This document shows, in pieces, positions 23,992 through 35,671 of a DNA stretch of 64,000 bases. The notes beneath the pieces are model-generated. The model made no database searches. It saw nothing but the letters and a program-made list of their open reading frames with translations, and was not told the DNA's origin. This DNA is from Neofusicoccum parvum. Taxonomy: Eukaryota > Ascomycota > Dothideomycetes > Botryosphaeriales > Botryosphaeriaceae. Location: assembly GCA_020912385.1 (NCBI GenBank), contig CP087211.1, positions 558,001 through 622,000 of the forward strand. Reading direction: 5' to 3'. The position numbers and the translations under genes are program-made. Positions within the stretch are counted from its first letter, which is position 1, and each line of letters starts with the position of its first letter.

Positions 23992-26031
23992 TCACAAAGC
24001 CCGGCCTGAGACCAAGGCGGCTCGACTGAATAAGCAAAAACCCTGATTGCAGAGACTTTCGCATCGATGCTTCAGCTGTTGTACTATCTGCTCGTCCACA
24101 AGTGATCGGACTAGTCGACGCCAGACAAGACACCCAGCCATCCAAGCCAGACGTCGCGCCAACGCCCGGCATCTTCCTTCCTGTTCCCCACAAGCCTCGT
24201 CGTACTCCGGCACCCAAATCTGCAGCCCGACGACAACCACATGGTCCCGCCTCAGCTTGCGCCCGTTGACGTCGATATCCGGAAATCCGACGCAGCGAGG
24301 GTTCCGGTGCTCCATCGCCCACCATTTTATAATCTCGATCGTTTCGTTAGCACGCGGAATGCACCACACCCGCGTCCCGTCCCAAGACTGCCACAACCTC
24401 CCCTCCCCTCGGCACTGCTCACAGCCGTCTCAATGCCCATCCTGCCTCTTGCTTATACCAAAACTTTCGCGCAGAATGTTGATCTGTTCCACAGCTCTCG
24501 TCCGCCAGTCCGTCCCATATCTCGCTGCCCTTTCGTGGAAGGGCCTGTAGCGATCTTCCACAGTTTCCTCGACGCTGTCGTTACCGTTATACCTCGCTGG
24601 CTCGCTTCTACGCCTTTTGGCTGGCTTATCCTTTCCGTCAACGGAAGCATAGTTTCTTGGTGAAGAGCTGGCCTGGCTGACTGTTCAGATTCGACGGCAA
24701 CGCTTCAGGCTGCTGTGACGGCGGCGGCTGAGTGTTCGTAGACGTAGCCGGAGGCGGAGCCCCTTCGCCTCTCGGCGATGTAGTTGATTGTGCGTCCAGT
24801 AGCTGAGTAGTCCTAGTAGATGTATTGAAGAACCTGCTGGTAGCTCGTCCATCTGGTGTGCGAATGGGCCTGGTAGGTGTAGTAAATTTTTTTTGAAACT
24901 TTGGCGACGAAATGATGTTGGTAAAGGCAGAAGTGTTCTTTGAAGATATCCCAAGTTGAGGGATGTGATGATTTGGGCTTCTCACTGTCTATGTCGATGC
25001 GTGTTCCTTGATATTCTCGCAGGCTCAGATGTTTCTGAATCTGTCTTTCTGGTACCACAGCAACCGTTATAACTAGTTCTGCCTTTCCGAAAGTGGTCAT
25101 CCCTCTAATCTGCCCGGTCAAGTGAGCGGGTATGGTCGTGTCTAACGTCGTTGGGAGCAGTCACAAAGGGGGGTGGATAGCACTGGCCGAAGCCACGAAT
25201 CCGGCCACGGATTGAGCCTCGAGCGCTACCATGGTTCCAATGTAAGTTACAGCCGTGTCCAACGTCGTTGGGAGCAGTCACAAAAGGGGGTGGATAGCGC
25301 TGACCAAAACCACGGATCCGGCCACGGGTTGGACCTCGAGCGCAACCACAGTTCTGGTGTAAGTGCGAATCCGAAGCATTGCTACGGGGAGAATCTCGAG
25401 CGTAGTGCCATATCGGAAGGCCGTCTAGAGAATACGTAGGTGATGTCCCGGGTGCGTGACCCGAGGAAGCTTGTTCCACGCCGGTTCTCCACTCCTCAAT
25501 ACGCTCATTCATTGATTGACGAGGCATATCTTCGCCAGGACGAATGGATGGAAAAAACGTGTGAAGGCTGCGACCAGCTTCTTCTGTAGACTGTTGTTGA
25601 GTTCCATGTCGCATCGCCTTCACCCCACCGTTCCCTTGCTGCAAGGATGATAGTTGATACGCTGGGTCTGCGCCTCCTTGCGGTGCATGTCGCTGCGGCG
25701 GTTCAAGACGCAGGGTTCGCTCCAGGTCCTGCACAGTCTCTTCAGAACTCTTATCATCGTCCTTAGTTGATGTGTCTCGCGACGGTAGTGCGGTGGGCAT
25801 CCGTCGTACTGTGTTCTGAAAACTCGGTGGACTTGGAGGTGAAAATACGTCTCCAGTTAGTCCCTCGGCTGATTCTTCAGTTGGTTCCTCAGCTGGCTCC
25901 TCTCTTGGCTCCTCTCGCGGATCTCATGCATTGGGCAGTGGCGGTGCTGAGTCTTTTGGGCTGGAGCTATTCGGGATCAGCAGCTCCTCTTCAAACGGCA
26001 AATTGAGAATGATGTCCCTTTTATGGCCCAT
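23992..26031 (-). pseudogene. Unrecognised multi-exon or partly decayed gene with internal peptide repeats
   Basis: Coding-like composition on the minus strand runs from an ATG at 26031 (MGHKRDIILNLPFEEELLIP) to about 23992. In frame with that start is a TGA at 25924-25926, and past it the frame continues as an acidic EEPREEPAEEPTEE stretch into a 231-residue block (25800-25105) holding two 39-residue repeats. Further blocks follow: KAELVITVAVVPERQIQKHL, then a Pro/Thr-rich linker, then a clearly coding-like end (EETVEDRYRPFHERAARYG, then HVVVVGLQIWVPEYDE). A second in-frame TGA at 24430-24432 could be removed by a 51-nt intron with a weak acceptor. No such intron explains the first TGA. Either the true start is internal, for example MPTALPSRD at 25800, or the gene is decaying. 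No family recognised. Confidence 0.4.
25127..25360 (-). repeat. Two tandem 117-bp units
   Basis: Two adjacent units of 117 bases (39 codons) share the core ACGTCGTTGGGAGCAGTCAC at 25145 and 25262. In the minus-strand frame each encodes a peptide with RGRIRGFGQ and YPPPFVTAPNDV. The period is a multiple of three, so the repeat preserves the reading frame. A third, more diverged partial unit may lie at 25361-25430. Confidence 0.8.
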
Positions 26032-26532
26032 AGCTAAGGTGATAGAGTGCGAAAAGGAACGAAGCAGTGGTCTTTACTACTGTTGATAGTTGTTCTGACT
26101 CTGTACTTAGTCATTAACTCACTGTACGATCGGAAGTGATTGGAGTCAGCATACTTCTCCTGGAACTTGGTAGATTTCAGGGTGCTGACTGTTCAGAGAG
26201 TGGTAATGTTGATGTATGAATGTAGTTGCTGGATAACGATGGTACTCTCGGATGATAAGTCGTTGAGAACGCTTTTTCTGGTGATGTTTGAGAAGTGTAC
26301 TGTTCTGCCTACATTGGAGCAGTCGTCATGGGCTTGTTGTGTTGGCCGATAGCGCCTTCGTTATCCATGTCCTTGATTGCTGCTGCTCTCGCTGAGCATC
26401 AACCAACCTCCTGCGGCAACACCGAACCATCCCCATCCGAGCTCTTGCCCCATCAACGGCTTATTGGATTAGGCGTGAGCAAAGACGAGGCGTGCGCGCT
26501 CAAGTTAGATATAACGATAGTGCAGCACCCCT

Positions 26533-29094
26533 TCAGTACACATCCCAGGTCTGCACGCCCGTCACTCTCCCCTTCCTCCAGTCAACACCATGTTTGTACT
26601 CCGCTGCCACTGGTTCCTGATCAATCCCGCAGTGGTCCTCGCCGTCTCTTCCCCTAAACCATCCCAACGCATATGTTTTCCCCATACTCTCCAGGTACTT
26701 CGTCATCTCAGTGCTATTCTTGCGCTGCGTATCCACGAAGCTCACAAGCATGTTGCTCTGATGGATGAATGCTAAAACACTCGCAATCGTACCGGGCTGG
26801 CGGGGTAGGAAATAGTGCCGCCTCATCGCGTAGACAAGTGATGCGACGACGCACAGGTAGACGAGGATGCCAATAGCGAGGGCGAAGGATACCCAGAAGG
26901 ACTTGAATGTCTCGTCGGTGTTGTAGCGGGAGGAATTGTTTTTGTCATTCGGCTGCAGGTCGTGACCATCACCGGCAATGAATTTCTGACCATCGACGGA
27001 GAAAGAAGAGACGCAGACAGTCAGGACTTCCGTCATGATGGCACCAACGCCGACGAGCGCAACGAGGTAGTGTCGATTGAAGAAAGCTTTGACCGGGAGG
27101 TAGCCAGGCATTGTACCCGTATAGTCGAGAGTCAGGGTCCGAGGGGGAGCGTTGCGGCGGGAAAGAATGTAGAAGGGCTCGACAATCCGAACATCCATGT
27201 CTAGCGTTCCCCACAAGAGCTTGATGATGGTACCGATAGCGGTAAGGAGGAAAGGGACTTTCTCGGTCACAATGTTCGCGTTGGGCTGGAACAGGAAGAC
27301 CGGGAGTAAGATCATGACGATGATGATGAAGCAAATGTATGGGATTCCGCCTTTGAGCGTGAGCATGAGCGGGTGTGGAGGCTCGAACTTCTCAGTCACT
27401 TCTTCCGTGCGGTTATTACGGATGTATTCGCCCTGCCAAAGAGAGCTTTTGTGGAGAATGTAGCGTCGGTGCGCCAGTTGTGAGTGGATGAGGTGCTGAG
27501 GGGCTACGTCAAGTCCCTGGAAGTCTTGTAGAATATGGCTCTGGGTAGCCATGGCTGCGATGCCTGCGATACCTTTTGGATCACTGAGGAGACCGCTCTT
27601 TCTCCGGAGCCTGAAGAGAAGCAAAATACCGCAGAATGCCACCACGAATAGGGCGGCTGACAACGGCCTTGACCAGTACGGAACGATACGAACATATTTC
27701 TCCTTGTCCTCTTGACGGTTTTCCTTATCTGGATACATCTTAACAGAGGCCGATTGCAGGACGGGGACGAGACTGCCGGAGATGAGTGTTGCCAGTGATG
27801 AAAGCAGGACCGCCCATTGTCGATGGCGAGCTGCCCTGATGGGAATTAGATACGACAGGAATGTTAGATAGTCCATGTTCAAGCTCTCAGCCGCAGTTAC
27901 ACCCCCTGGCCTGGAAAGTTGATAATACGGTTCAAGTCGCTTTACCTCAAAGTCTGAGATCTGCCAGAGGATACCATATGACAGCAGGATGATCGTTGGC
28001 GCATATTTCCAGGTGAAATACGCCGTCATTGAAAGTTCCTGAGGTTGTATGAACGTGAGAAGCCCGCCTCGATCACCTTTACGCATCGAAACTTGGCAGA
28101 GGAACTCCTGCAGTACACCAAGGCCAATAGCAATGATGATGAGCATCGTGATCCACCACCACCGCATCGACATGGGCTTCCAAGAAGGCATACTCGGGTC
28201 AGGAGGGAAGTAGTAGCTCGTCTCGGATTGGCCCTTTGGTGCTGTGGAAACTCTGTCCAGGATACTGCGGGACTCAACATCCACTCCGTCGAAACTGCTG
28301 AGGTCCACGACCGGTGTCTCCACAGCCAAGATCTCTCCAGTCTTTTCCGCTGCTCTTTGTGCTTCTTTCCGCTGGGCCTTGGCTGAAGTCTGCCCTCTCC
28401 TGACCGTGGCCTTGCGGATAGGCTCAGAGGCGTCCCGAACTACTTGCATTCCATTCCCAAGCATACCCGGCTTGCCTTCAGCTTCTTGTCTTTGGCTTGC
28501 GTCGCCCAGCCCCGCATAAGCTCCTCGCACCTCCGGATCTTCCCTTCCAGAAGTTTCGCCCACAGACATTTTCCGAAGAGCAATCGGCCCCTCGAACGCG
28601 CTTATGTCGAATCCAATGTCATATTCGTCTCCTTCCTCTTGGACCCCCTTCAACTTGGCGTTTCCCAAATCCACGCCCCCGCCGTCGTCGTCATCCTCCA
28701 GTCTGCCATATCTCGAGCGTCGTGACCCTCGAAACGATTTCAACGAGCCCAGCTTACTAAGTAGGCTAGGCTGACGGGAGGGTATCTGGCTGGACTGCGT
28801 GAAGGAGTCTGGCGCGGAATCGTATGCGGTGGATCCAGAGAAAGTCGGCGGCGACGGCACACCAGATATGGTAAATGACGATTTGTCGGGGGAGGAGATG
28901 GAGGAAGCGAAAGAATACCGCTGGCGGGAATCGCGACGGGTCGAGATCAGAGAAGGGCGCTGGGGAAAGAGGCTGGGCGGTTGGTCTTGTGGTGGTGTGG
29001 GCGTCTCCTCTGATATGGCATTGCGATCTGAGAACGGGCCGTATCTTTCGGTTGCAGGAGAACCTGCGCGCAGCGACGCGGGGACGTTATCCAT
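26533..29094 (-). CDS. DUF3433 multi-pass membrane protein
   Basis: Single exon, 853 residues. The first 300 are Ser/Arg-rich and disordered. The remainder is a duplicated membrane domain typical of fungal DUF3433 proteins: in the first half MRWWWITMLIIIAIGLGVLQ, then YFTWKYAPTIILLSYGILW, FEVKRLEPYYQLSRPGG and a cluster of helices; in the second half PYICFIIIVMILLPVFLF, VRIVEPFYILSRRNAPP, then AIMTEVLTVCVSSFSV and LAIGILVYLCVVASLVYAM. The repeated E-P-[YF]-Y-x-L-S-R element is the internal duplication signature. Function is unknown; the family is nearly restricted to Pezizomycotina and often lies in accessory regions. Start at the ATG that precedes the Ser-rich tail; no intron is needed. Confidence 0.85.
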   Translation of the reverse strand: MDNVPASLRAGSPATERYGPFSDRNAISEETPTPPQDQPPSLFPQRPSLISTRRDSRQRYSFASSISSPDKSSFTISGVPSPPTFSGSTAYDSAPDSFTQSSQIPSRQPSLLSKLGSLKSFRGSRRSRYGRLEDDDDGGGVDLGNAKLKGVQEEGDEYDIGFDISAFEGPIALRKMSVGETSGREDPEVRGAYAGLGDASQRQEAEGKPGMLGNGMQVVRDASEPIRKATVRRGQTSAKAQRKEAQRAAEKTGEILAVETPVVDLSSFDGVDVESRSILDRVSTAPKGQSETSYYFPPDPSMPSWKPMSMRWWWITMLIIIAIGLGVLQEFLCQVSMRKGDRGGLLTFIQPQELSMTAYFTWKYAPTIILLSYGILWQISDFEVKRLEPYYQLSRPGGVTAAESLNMDYLTFLSYLIPIRAARHRQWAVLLSSLATLISGSLVPVLQSASVKMYPDKENRQEDKEKYVRIVPYWSRPLSAALFVVAFCGILLLFRLRRKSGLLSDPKGIAGIAAMATQSHILQDFQGLDVAPQHLIHSQLAHRRYILHKSSLWQGEYIRNNRTEEVTEKFEPPHPLMLTLKGGIPYICFIIIVMILLPVFLFQPNANIVTEKVPFLLTAIGTIIKLLWGTLDMDVRIVEPFYILSRRNAPPRTLTLDYTGTMPGYLPVKAFFNRHYLVALVGVGAIMTEVLTVCVSSFSVDGQKFIAGDGHDLQPNDKNNSSRYNTDETFKSFWVSFALAIGILVYLCVVASLVYAMRRHYFLPRQPGTIASVLAFIHQSNMLVSFVDTQRKNSTEMTKYLESMGKTYALGWFRGRDGEDHCGIDQEPVAAEYKHGVDWRKGRVTGVQTWDVY

Positions 29095-30627
29095 GAAGCC
29101 CAGCCTTGTTCAACGACCGGATGTGGGCAAGCGAGTGGAATTGGCTGAGGTTTGGAGACCGTCTCACAAGACGAGACAATCGATAGCGGAGATGATGTCC
29201 TCGGATCACATGTGGGTAGAATGCATGACAACGAAAGAGAAAGATCGAGCGAGTAGTGGGGATGAGAAGAGGAGCGAGACAGGCAGACAGCGGCGATGAC
29301 AGCGGCAATACGGGCCCAAGACAGCCACCCCGGACGGTGGGATGGCGGGTAGCGGCAGGATGCGGCGCAGGCACCCTCCAATCTCACGCAAAGCCGACTA
29401 TCAGCTCCCAATAGTATGCACCAAAGCGCTTGCGACCAGCGCGGTAGAGCGGCGGAGAAAGCCACCCCGGAAAGCGCATTTGGGGGCCATGATGGCGCGT
29501 CAGAAGGCGCACACTGGGCATCATGAAGCACCGAGACGATGCCGTGTCGGTGCTCTCGGTGAGCTGAAGAAGCAAATGCTCCTCAGGCCACTGGCAGCCG
29601 TGTGCGATATCGCTGGATCGCAGTCGTGCACCGGATGCGGGAGAGCGCGTTGCCCCAAAGCAGCACTCCGGAATCAGCCATCGGGCGAAAGATGGTCAGA
29701 CGTGGCTTTCAGCCTGGCGTGGCGCCTTGCACGCCCGCCGGCCCAGACTCCATGAGGCAAGGCTCGAGTGCCCGGCGCTTGGTTTCCTGCGGCCGTGGGG
29801 ATCGATGAGCTGTCAGCCGAGAAATGGAGGTCGAGGCTGGAAGAGTGAGCGGCGGTTGGAGGAGGGAGGCCCAGGACTGAGCTCGGACAGGGTTCTTGCC
29901 GAGAGGCCAGCACGCGCGCCCCGAGAAAACTTTGTCCGCCCACCCCGCCTCACAACACCACCCCAACATCCCGACGCAACCATCATGATGTGCGCAGGGA
30001 TGGCCGCACAAGCGCCCGTGGCGTGCTGCGTGCTGCTGCGTCCATGCAGCGGGCATTCCAGCTGATCGGCTGCTGGGTCTGGCTGCGAGCCGTGGGGCTG
30101 GCCGTGTGAGTCTGTACACGCACCCGCTCTCCCATCGCCCTTTCATCGTAAGTCATCCCTTTCCCGGCGCTTCTGTTGCTCCCGCAGTATCATGATGAAT
30201 CCTTCTATTCATTCAATGTTTCAAGACGGATCGGAGGGAATTTTTCGTACTTCTTCCCCATGAATGAGCACCTTTCTCTGAACGCTGCTCCCTCCCGCCC
30301 ACGTCTCATTCACCACGACTGTTGTGCGAACGTTCAGCTGACCTGAGACTGCTGGCAGATTTCTGCGATACAAGACCAAGTCGTTCTCGCACGAGGTCCG
30401 ACACGCCGGCCACTCTGTGACGCGTACGAAATCGACATATGTAGTAATACGACACCGTTTCACATTCCATGCATTGAACTATTGCAGCAAATCCAGTGTA
30501 CCGCCCGAGCGCCGAATATTGACATGCCCAGCTTTTTTGTTACCTATCCTGAGCTCACTCGCAGTAGCCGTGAGAGATCAATCCACTTCGTAAATGGCAA
30601 TACATAATCAAGTCAGCAGCATCCGGC
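29095..30627. other. Gene-free interval
   Basis: 1.5 kb between the DUF3433 start and the 3' end of the TUDOR-domain gene. Overlapping short open frames on both strands show no conserved family. Confidence 0.55.
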
Positions 30628-31565
30628 CTAGGACCTGTTCCTCGCGCTGCGCCTGGGCTCGCCCGTCTCGGTAGCTGCCTTCTTGGGCTGCTTCTTCGGC
30701 TTGGCCTTGGTCGCAGGCTTCTCTCCCGAGTCGGCCTTCTTCGGCCTGCCGCGACCCTTCTTGCCGTTGGCCTCAGCATCCGTCTTCTGCTGCTTAGCAG
30801 GCGGCTCGCCATCTTCCTTGTCCTCGGACTTTTCTTCGTCGCCCTTCTTCGCCTCACCGTTGGTCTTCTTGGCCTTCCTCTTGTCGCCGGTTTGCGCCTC
30901 ACCGTTCTCCTTCTCGTCCGACTTCTCAGCCTTGTCAGCCTCCTTGGCGGACTCTTCCTTCTTTTCCTCTTCCTTCTTCTCTTCCTTCTTCTCCTCCTTC
31001 TCGTCCTTCTTCTCACCGTTTGTCTCTTCCTTCTTGTCCTCTTTGCTCTCCTCGTCCTTCTTCTCCGCCTTGTCCTCTTCCTTCTTGTCCTCGGCCTTAT
31101 CCTCGGCACCATTGGCCTTGTCCTCGATTTGGAGCTCGGAGGCCTTCTTCACGACATCGTTGCCGGGGCGCTCGATGTGCACGGCGGGGTTGTCGGGCTC
31201 GGCGTTCTTCTTGATGGTGTTTCCGCGATGCGACTCGATGGCGACCTCGCCCTCCTTGGCGACCTCAGCGACGGTACCACTAGGCGCACCGCCACCCCAC
31301 TTCCACGAAACTGCTCATGGTGAAACGCGTCAGCGACTTCCTACAACAGCGACACGACAGGTCTTTGTTGGCACGCCGGCGCGCATACGTCATCGCGCGG
31401 CCGGGGCGGGCAGGGCCGGGGGGAGCACGCGTGCAGACGCGCGAGGGTACGCGCATGCGAAGGGCTGAGGGCTGCAGGCGCGCGCGCGCTTGCGCCCGCC
31501 AGGGGGCGATGATGCGGATGGGCGAACGTACCTTCGTCGCCCTTCTGGATCTCTTGCTCAGACAT
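30628..31565 (-). CDS. HVA1-type TUDOR-domain protein with Lys/Glu-rich tail and AT-hook
   Basis: Two exons (31565-31532 and 31310-30628; intron 221 nt) encode 238 residues. The first 65 match the hypervirulence-associated TUDOR (DUF2945) pattern: EIQKGDEVSWKWGGGAPSGT, then VAIESHRGNTIKKNAEPDNP, then AVHIERPGNDVVKKASEL. The central 110 residues are almost purely Lys/Glu/Asp. Near the C-terminus GRGRPKK is an AT-hook, followed by a basic KKQPKK segment, suggesting a nuclear, chromatin- or DNA-associated protein. The family name comes from a bacterial/fungal domain study; a direct role in virulence should not be assumed. The tiny first exon is supported by codon phase and the expected N-terminal KGDEV. 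Confidence 0.88.
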
Positions 31566-32262
31566 GGCGATGGGGTTTGGCAATGCGCGTTCGGAGCTGA
31601 AGGGAGCTAAGCTGCTAGCGCTGCAACACGTGAACGGGCGCGGGCGGCGGCAACGAGATGGAGGCGGTCGCAGGGAGCGTGCGACGGCGGCGGAGGGGAG
31701 ATTGATGCGCGCGCGGGTTGGATGATGGGAAGGAGGAGCAGGAGGGGAGTGACAATGGTGTGATGTTGGAGCTGGCTGAGCGGAAAGGCGGACGGAGGTC
31801 TGGGGACTTGAAGAGAAGCTTGGGCGATCGGTGGAGGCAGGGCGCGCACTCATTGGCCAGCGGGTACAGGCCGTCTTTCGGCTCCAGCGTCATCGCGAGC
31901 GGCCGGCACGTGAGGAGGCTAGACGATGCCCGCATTGACAAAAGCAAGGCAAGAATCCTCAGCCCCCGCCTCACCATCCTCCAGCACGACGCTGAGCGCC
32001 GGCCTGCTGCTGGCGGCTGGCTGCCTGCTTGCCTCCCAGCCCGGCGCGGCGCCCATTGGCTGTCCGGCCGCCGCAGCGTGCACCAGCGCGTCGCACTCGG
32101 ACGCTCGCTGACCGTGTTTCAGCGCACCCGGCACCAATGGAAGGCTAACGAATCATCTCAGAAAAGTCGAATCATGAACGCCTATCACTACCGCCCTCCA
32201 GACCTCCGTGCGTCAATATATCACGGCAATAATGCCAACGTCCACCCCACTCTGGCTCTGTC
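31566..32262. other. Gene-free spacer
   Basis: About 0.7 kb between the TUDOR gene start and the glycerol kinase stop. No supported gene; it contains the promoter of the TUDOR gene. Confidence 0.5.
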
Positions 32263-34203
32263 CTACAGCATGCTCCGCCGCCCGCCCGCCTTGAGCCTCT
32301 TCAGGCTCTGCAGGATCTCAATCTTGCGCAGCTCCATGTTCAGGTCCTCCTCGTCCATGCCATCCAGGTCCACGTTACCCTCGCTCACCGCCGAGTCGAT
32401 GCGCTTCCGGAACCTCGAGATCTCCGGCTTGGACAGCGGCTCCAGCTTGTCCTCCTTGGCCTTGCCGGGCACGTCGACCCAGCCTCTGCACTTGTCGACA
32501 GCCTTGGACCAGGCCGCGAACTTGGCCTCGCGGTCGGCGGCGGTGGTGCGGGGTTGGAAGACCGTGCCGCCCGCGCGGTTGACGTCGCGCAGCTCGGCGA
32601 AGCTGCGCCAGACGCCCACAGCCAGACCGGCCGCGATGGCCGCGCCGAGCGCGGTCGTCTCGCGCATCCTGCGGAGGTAGGTTTGTCAGCGAGATGCTCT
32701 GCCTGGGTTGATCTTGACGTACTTTGGTCGGTAAACGGGAATGCCGATCGTGTCAGCTTGGGTCTGCATGCAGAGATCCGAGTTGGACATGCCACCGTCG
32801 ACGGCTAGCTCGGCAAGTGCGTGACCACTGTCGAGCTGCATGGCATCGAGGATGGCCTTCGTTTGGTAGCAGGTTGCTTCCAGCGTTGCCCGAGCGATGT
32901 GACCCTTCTTTGTGTTGAGGGTGATGCCAACTGTAGGTGTCCATTCATCAGTCATTACTTCACCAATTTTCTGCGAGTCGCTCTTCGTTTTCTCTCCTTT
33001 GAACATTGGATAGGAGACTTACACATTGTGCCCTTCGCGTCATCGATCCAGTATGGCGCGAAGAGACCGCTGAACGCCGTCACGAAGACGACGCCTCCGT
33101 TGTCCTCAACAGATGTTGCAAGGTCGTTGATCTCCTTGGCCTCTGTGAATAGGCCAAGGTTGTTTTGGAGGAACTTGATGCCGGAACCAGCCACGGCAAT
33201 GCTCCCCTCCAGCGCATAGACTGGTTTGCCATCGATGACGTAAGCGATTGTAGCCAGCAGCCCATGTTTGGAGATCACAGGCTTGTCGCCTACGTTGTAA
33301 AGCAGGAAGCAACCTGTTCCATATGTGTTTTTGGCAAGGCCAGGCGAGAACCCTTTCTGGCCCACCAGTGCAGCCGACTGGTCTCCCAGACAGCCGGCAA
33401 TGACGGTACCTTTCAGTGCACCAGATGCCAGGGTACCATATGCCTTGGCATCGATGCTGTCGACAATCTTGGGCAGCCGCACCTTGGCTCTGTTCAGCTG
33501 GAAGAAGTCCAGCAACGCGTCATCATAGCGCAGGGTCGAGATGTTCATGAACATGGTTCTCGACGCGTTAGTGGCATCGGTCACGAAGACATTGTTCACG
33601 CCACCGCCGTTCAGATGGTAAACCAGCCAAGTATCGACGGTGCCAAATGCCAGCTTCCCCTCTTCGTACGCGGCTTTGACGTCAGGAACATTGTCCAGCA
33701 TCCAAAGCAGCTTTGCCGAACTGGGGTACGTGGACAACGGCAGTCCGCAGACCTGCAGAAGCTTGTCCGCCCCAGGCCGTTGCTTGAGCTCCCGCACTAG
33801 CGCCTGCGCTCGAGTGTCGGTCCAGACAATGGCATTGTAGAGCGGTTTCCCGGTCTCACGATCCCACACCACGGTTGTCTCGCGCTGGTTCGTGATTCCC
33901 ACGGCTTTGATCGCGGAGCGGGAGTATCCTTGGGACTCGAACGACTTGACAGCCTCCTCGATGCAGACCTCAACGCTGGATATGATCTCCTGCGGGTCAT
34001 GCTCGTGCCAGCTGAGGATCGTCAGCTGAAGCTCTCGACGCACTGCTCTGGGCGCTGCCATACCCAGAGTTGGGGAAGTATTGGGTGAATTCGACTTGGT
34101 GCGAGGCAACCAGCTCTCCAGCCGGGTTGAAGATCAGAAAGCGGGAGCTGGTGGTTCCCTGGTCAATCGCGCCGACGAAGACGTCCTCGGTGTTGCCGTT
34201 CAT
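32263..34203 (-). CDS. GUT1: Glycerol kinase
   Basis: Four exons (34203-34064, 34011-33023, 32930-32723, 32668-32263) give 580 residues. FGGY-kinase landmarks are all present: the phosphate-1 motif [15 protein letters not shown] near the N-terminus, [29 protein letters not shown], the signature GYGTLASG-like region followed by [56 protein letters not shown], and the adenosine-binding [15 protein letters not shown]. The enzyme phosphorylates glycerol to sn-glycerol 3-phosphate in the cytosol, the first step of glycerol catabolism. It is divergently oriented to an aquaglyceroporin gene 1.47 kb away. The C-terminal extension ([18 protein letters not shown]) is a little longer than the bacterial enzyme, as usual in fungi. 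Confidence 0.96.
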
Positions 34204-35671
34204 TTTCAGGGCGGGTGGGGTTCAGCGATTCGAGCGTCGGAGCCAGCGGCGAGCAGAAAGAGCAGTGGTACAGCAGACGGCATCTTGGACGAGCAGGAGC
34301 GGGAGTTTTAGAGGGGTCCCGCAAGCCACGGCGGAGCCCACTCTCGTCGAATATCAGCGGGGTCGGACAAATGCGACCGATCGCGGGGAGTTCGCCCAGG
34401 AATGATTGGCCTGGGATCAGGCAGGATCAACCGTTCCCCGCAAAGCTTGGCGCCAACCCTAATCAGCTTATATAGGAATGCGACGCCCTGGTCGCGCCAC
34501 CGGCACAGCGCGGCACCAGTCCGCAGCTGGGAATAATCCCGGGGGTACAGAGGTACGGTAAGCTCAGAAACAAAATCTTCTCCGCATCCATCCGCCCGGC
34601 ACGCCGCCATGGCGCGACCAGTACGCGGCTCCTGACTGTTCTGGATGCATCGCCGCAGCCATCAGCTCTGCCTGTCCGCCCACCAAGCCTTTTCCGACGC
34701 GCCCGCAATGCGCACTGCCTCGGCACAACGGTCGAGGCTTCTTGTACCGCGCGGCAACTAATCCCCAACCCGCCTGGCCCGCTGGTCTCGAACTGGCCCT
34801 GTCCCAGGACATGGCGTCACGTTTCCTCGAGCCGTCCGGGGAAGCCGTTCGTCAGCGACGATCGCCCTCAGGAGGCTGCGTGGACGGGCTGCGTAGCCAA
34901 CTGTCTCGTTTCGAACGCCTGCAGGTCTGGCTTTCTGTCAGCCTGGTCTGCGGAACGATGAATGCCCTCTCACTGGTGAGGAGCAGGTAATACGGGCCAG
35001 AGGGCGGAAGAAGCCTGACCAAGATAATGCCACGCCGCGCATCCTCAACGCACCGGGGATAAACTCGTCACGCCACTCGGAGATGCCGTCACATGGTGTT
35101 CGTATCCATCTTCCTTCCCTGAGGAGCTAATGTGGTGCAATGGCAGACCAGATGGGAGAGGGGGAACCAGATGAGCCAATCACCGCGACTCAGCGCCGCG
35201 AACGCATCTATCTGACTCCCTCGTCTCACCCCTCCCCGCTTCTCGTTTCCCCATGGCACAGGTTACATCCATCGCCGGTCAGGGTTAACTCGGCATCAAC
35301 CCTCGGCTATGGGCATCACCACCATTGGTGCGCCGGCGGCTTGGGGGGTGGATTGGCGATCTCTGATACCATTGAGAGCCTTTCTGCTTGTCGTCTGACG
35401 GCCGACCGCTAGGGTTTCTCAGTTGCCGATCTCCGACATCACCGATAGCACGCTGGGGCGTGAAGGGCGGCCGGATTAGTATTTTTGGTGGTGCGGGGGA
35501 GGTCTTGGTCGCCTCCCACCGCAGTCCGCAGACGCCGTGCGATGCCTTTATAAACGCAGGGAGCCGCCGCTCTAGATCGATCGTGATTATTGAATCCAAA
35601 GTCTGTTCCAGTCCCAAGTCTTGCGCAATCCGTTCTCGTATTCCTGTTTCCCCCCTTTTGACTGGAGCACC
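34204..35671. promoter_or_regulatory. Shared divergent promoter region of glycerol kinase and aquaglyceroporin
   Basis: A 1468-base gene-free interval between two divergently read glycerol genes. A TATATAAG box for the kinase lies at 34468-34475 (minus strand, 265 bases before its ATG) and a TATAAA box for the channel at 35549-35554 (about 120 bases before its ATG). Coordinated control by glycerol or osmotic signals is an inference from gene pairing only. Confidence 0.55.

Noticed and set aside
30683..31468. Plus-strand open frame rich in Phe, Ser and Leu opposite the TUDOR gene
   Set aside because: It is the antisense of the Lys/Glu codon-rich tail; the TUDOR frame on the other strand is conserved.
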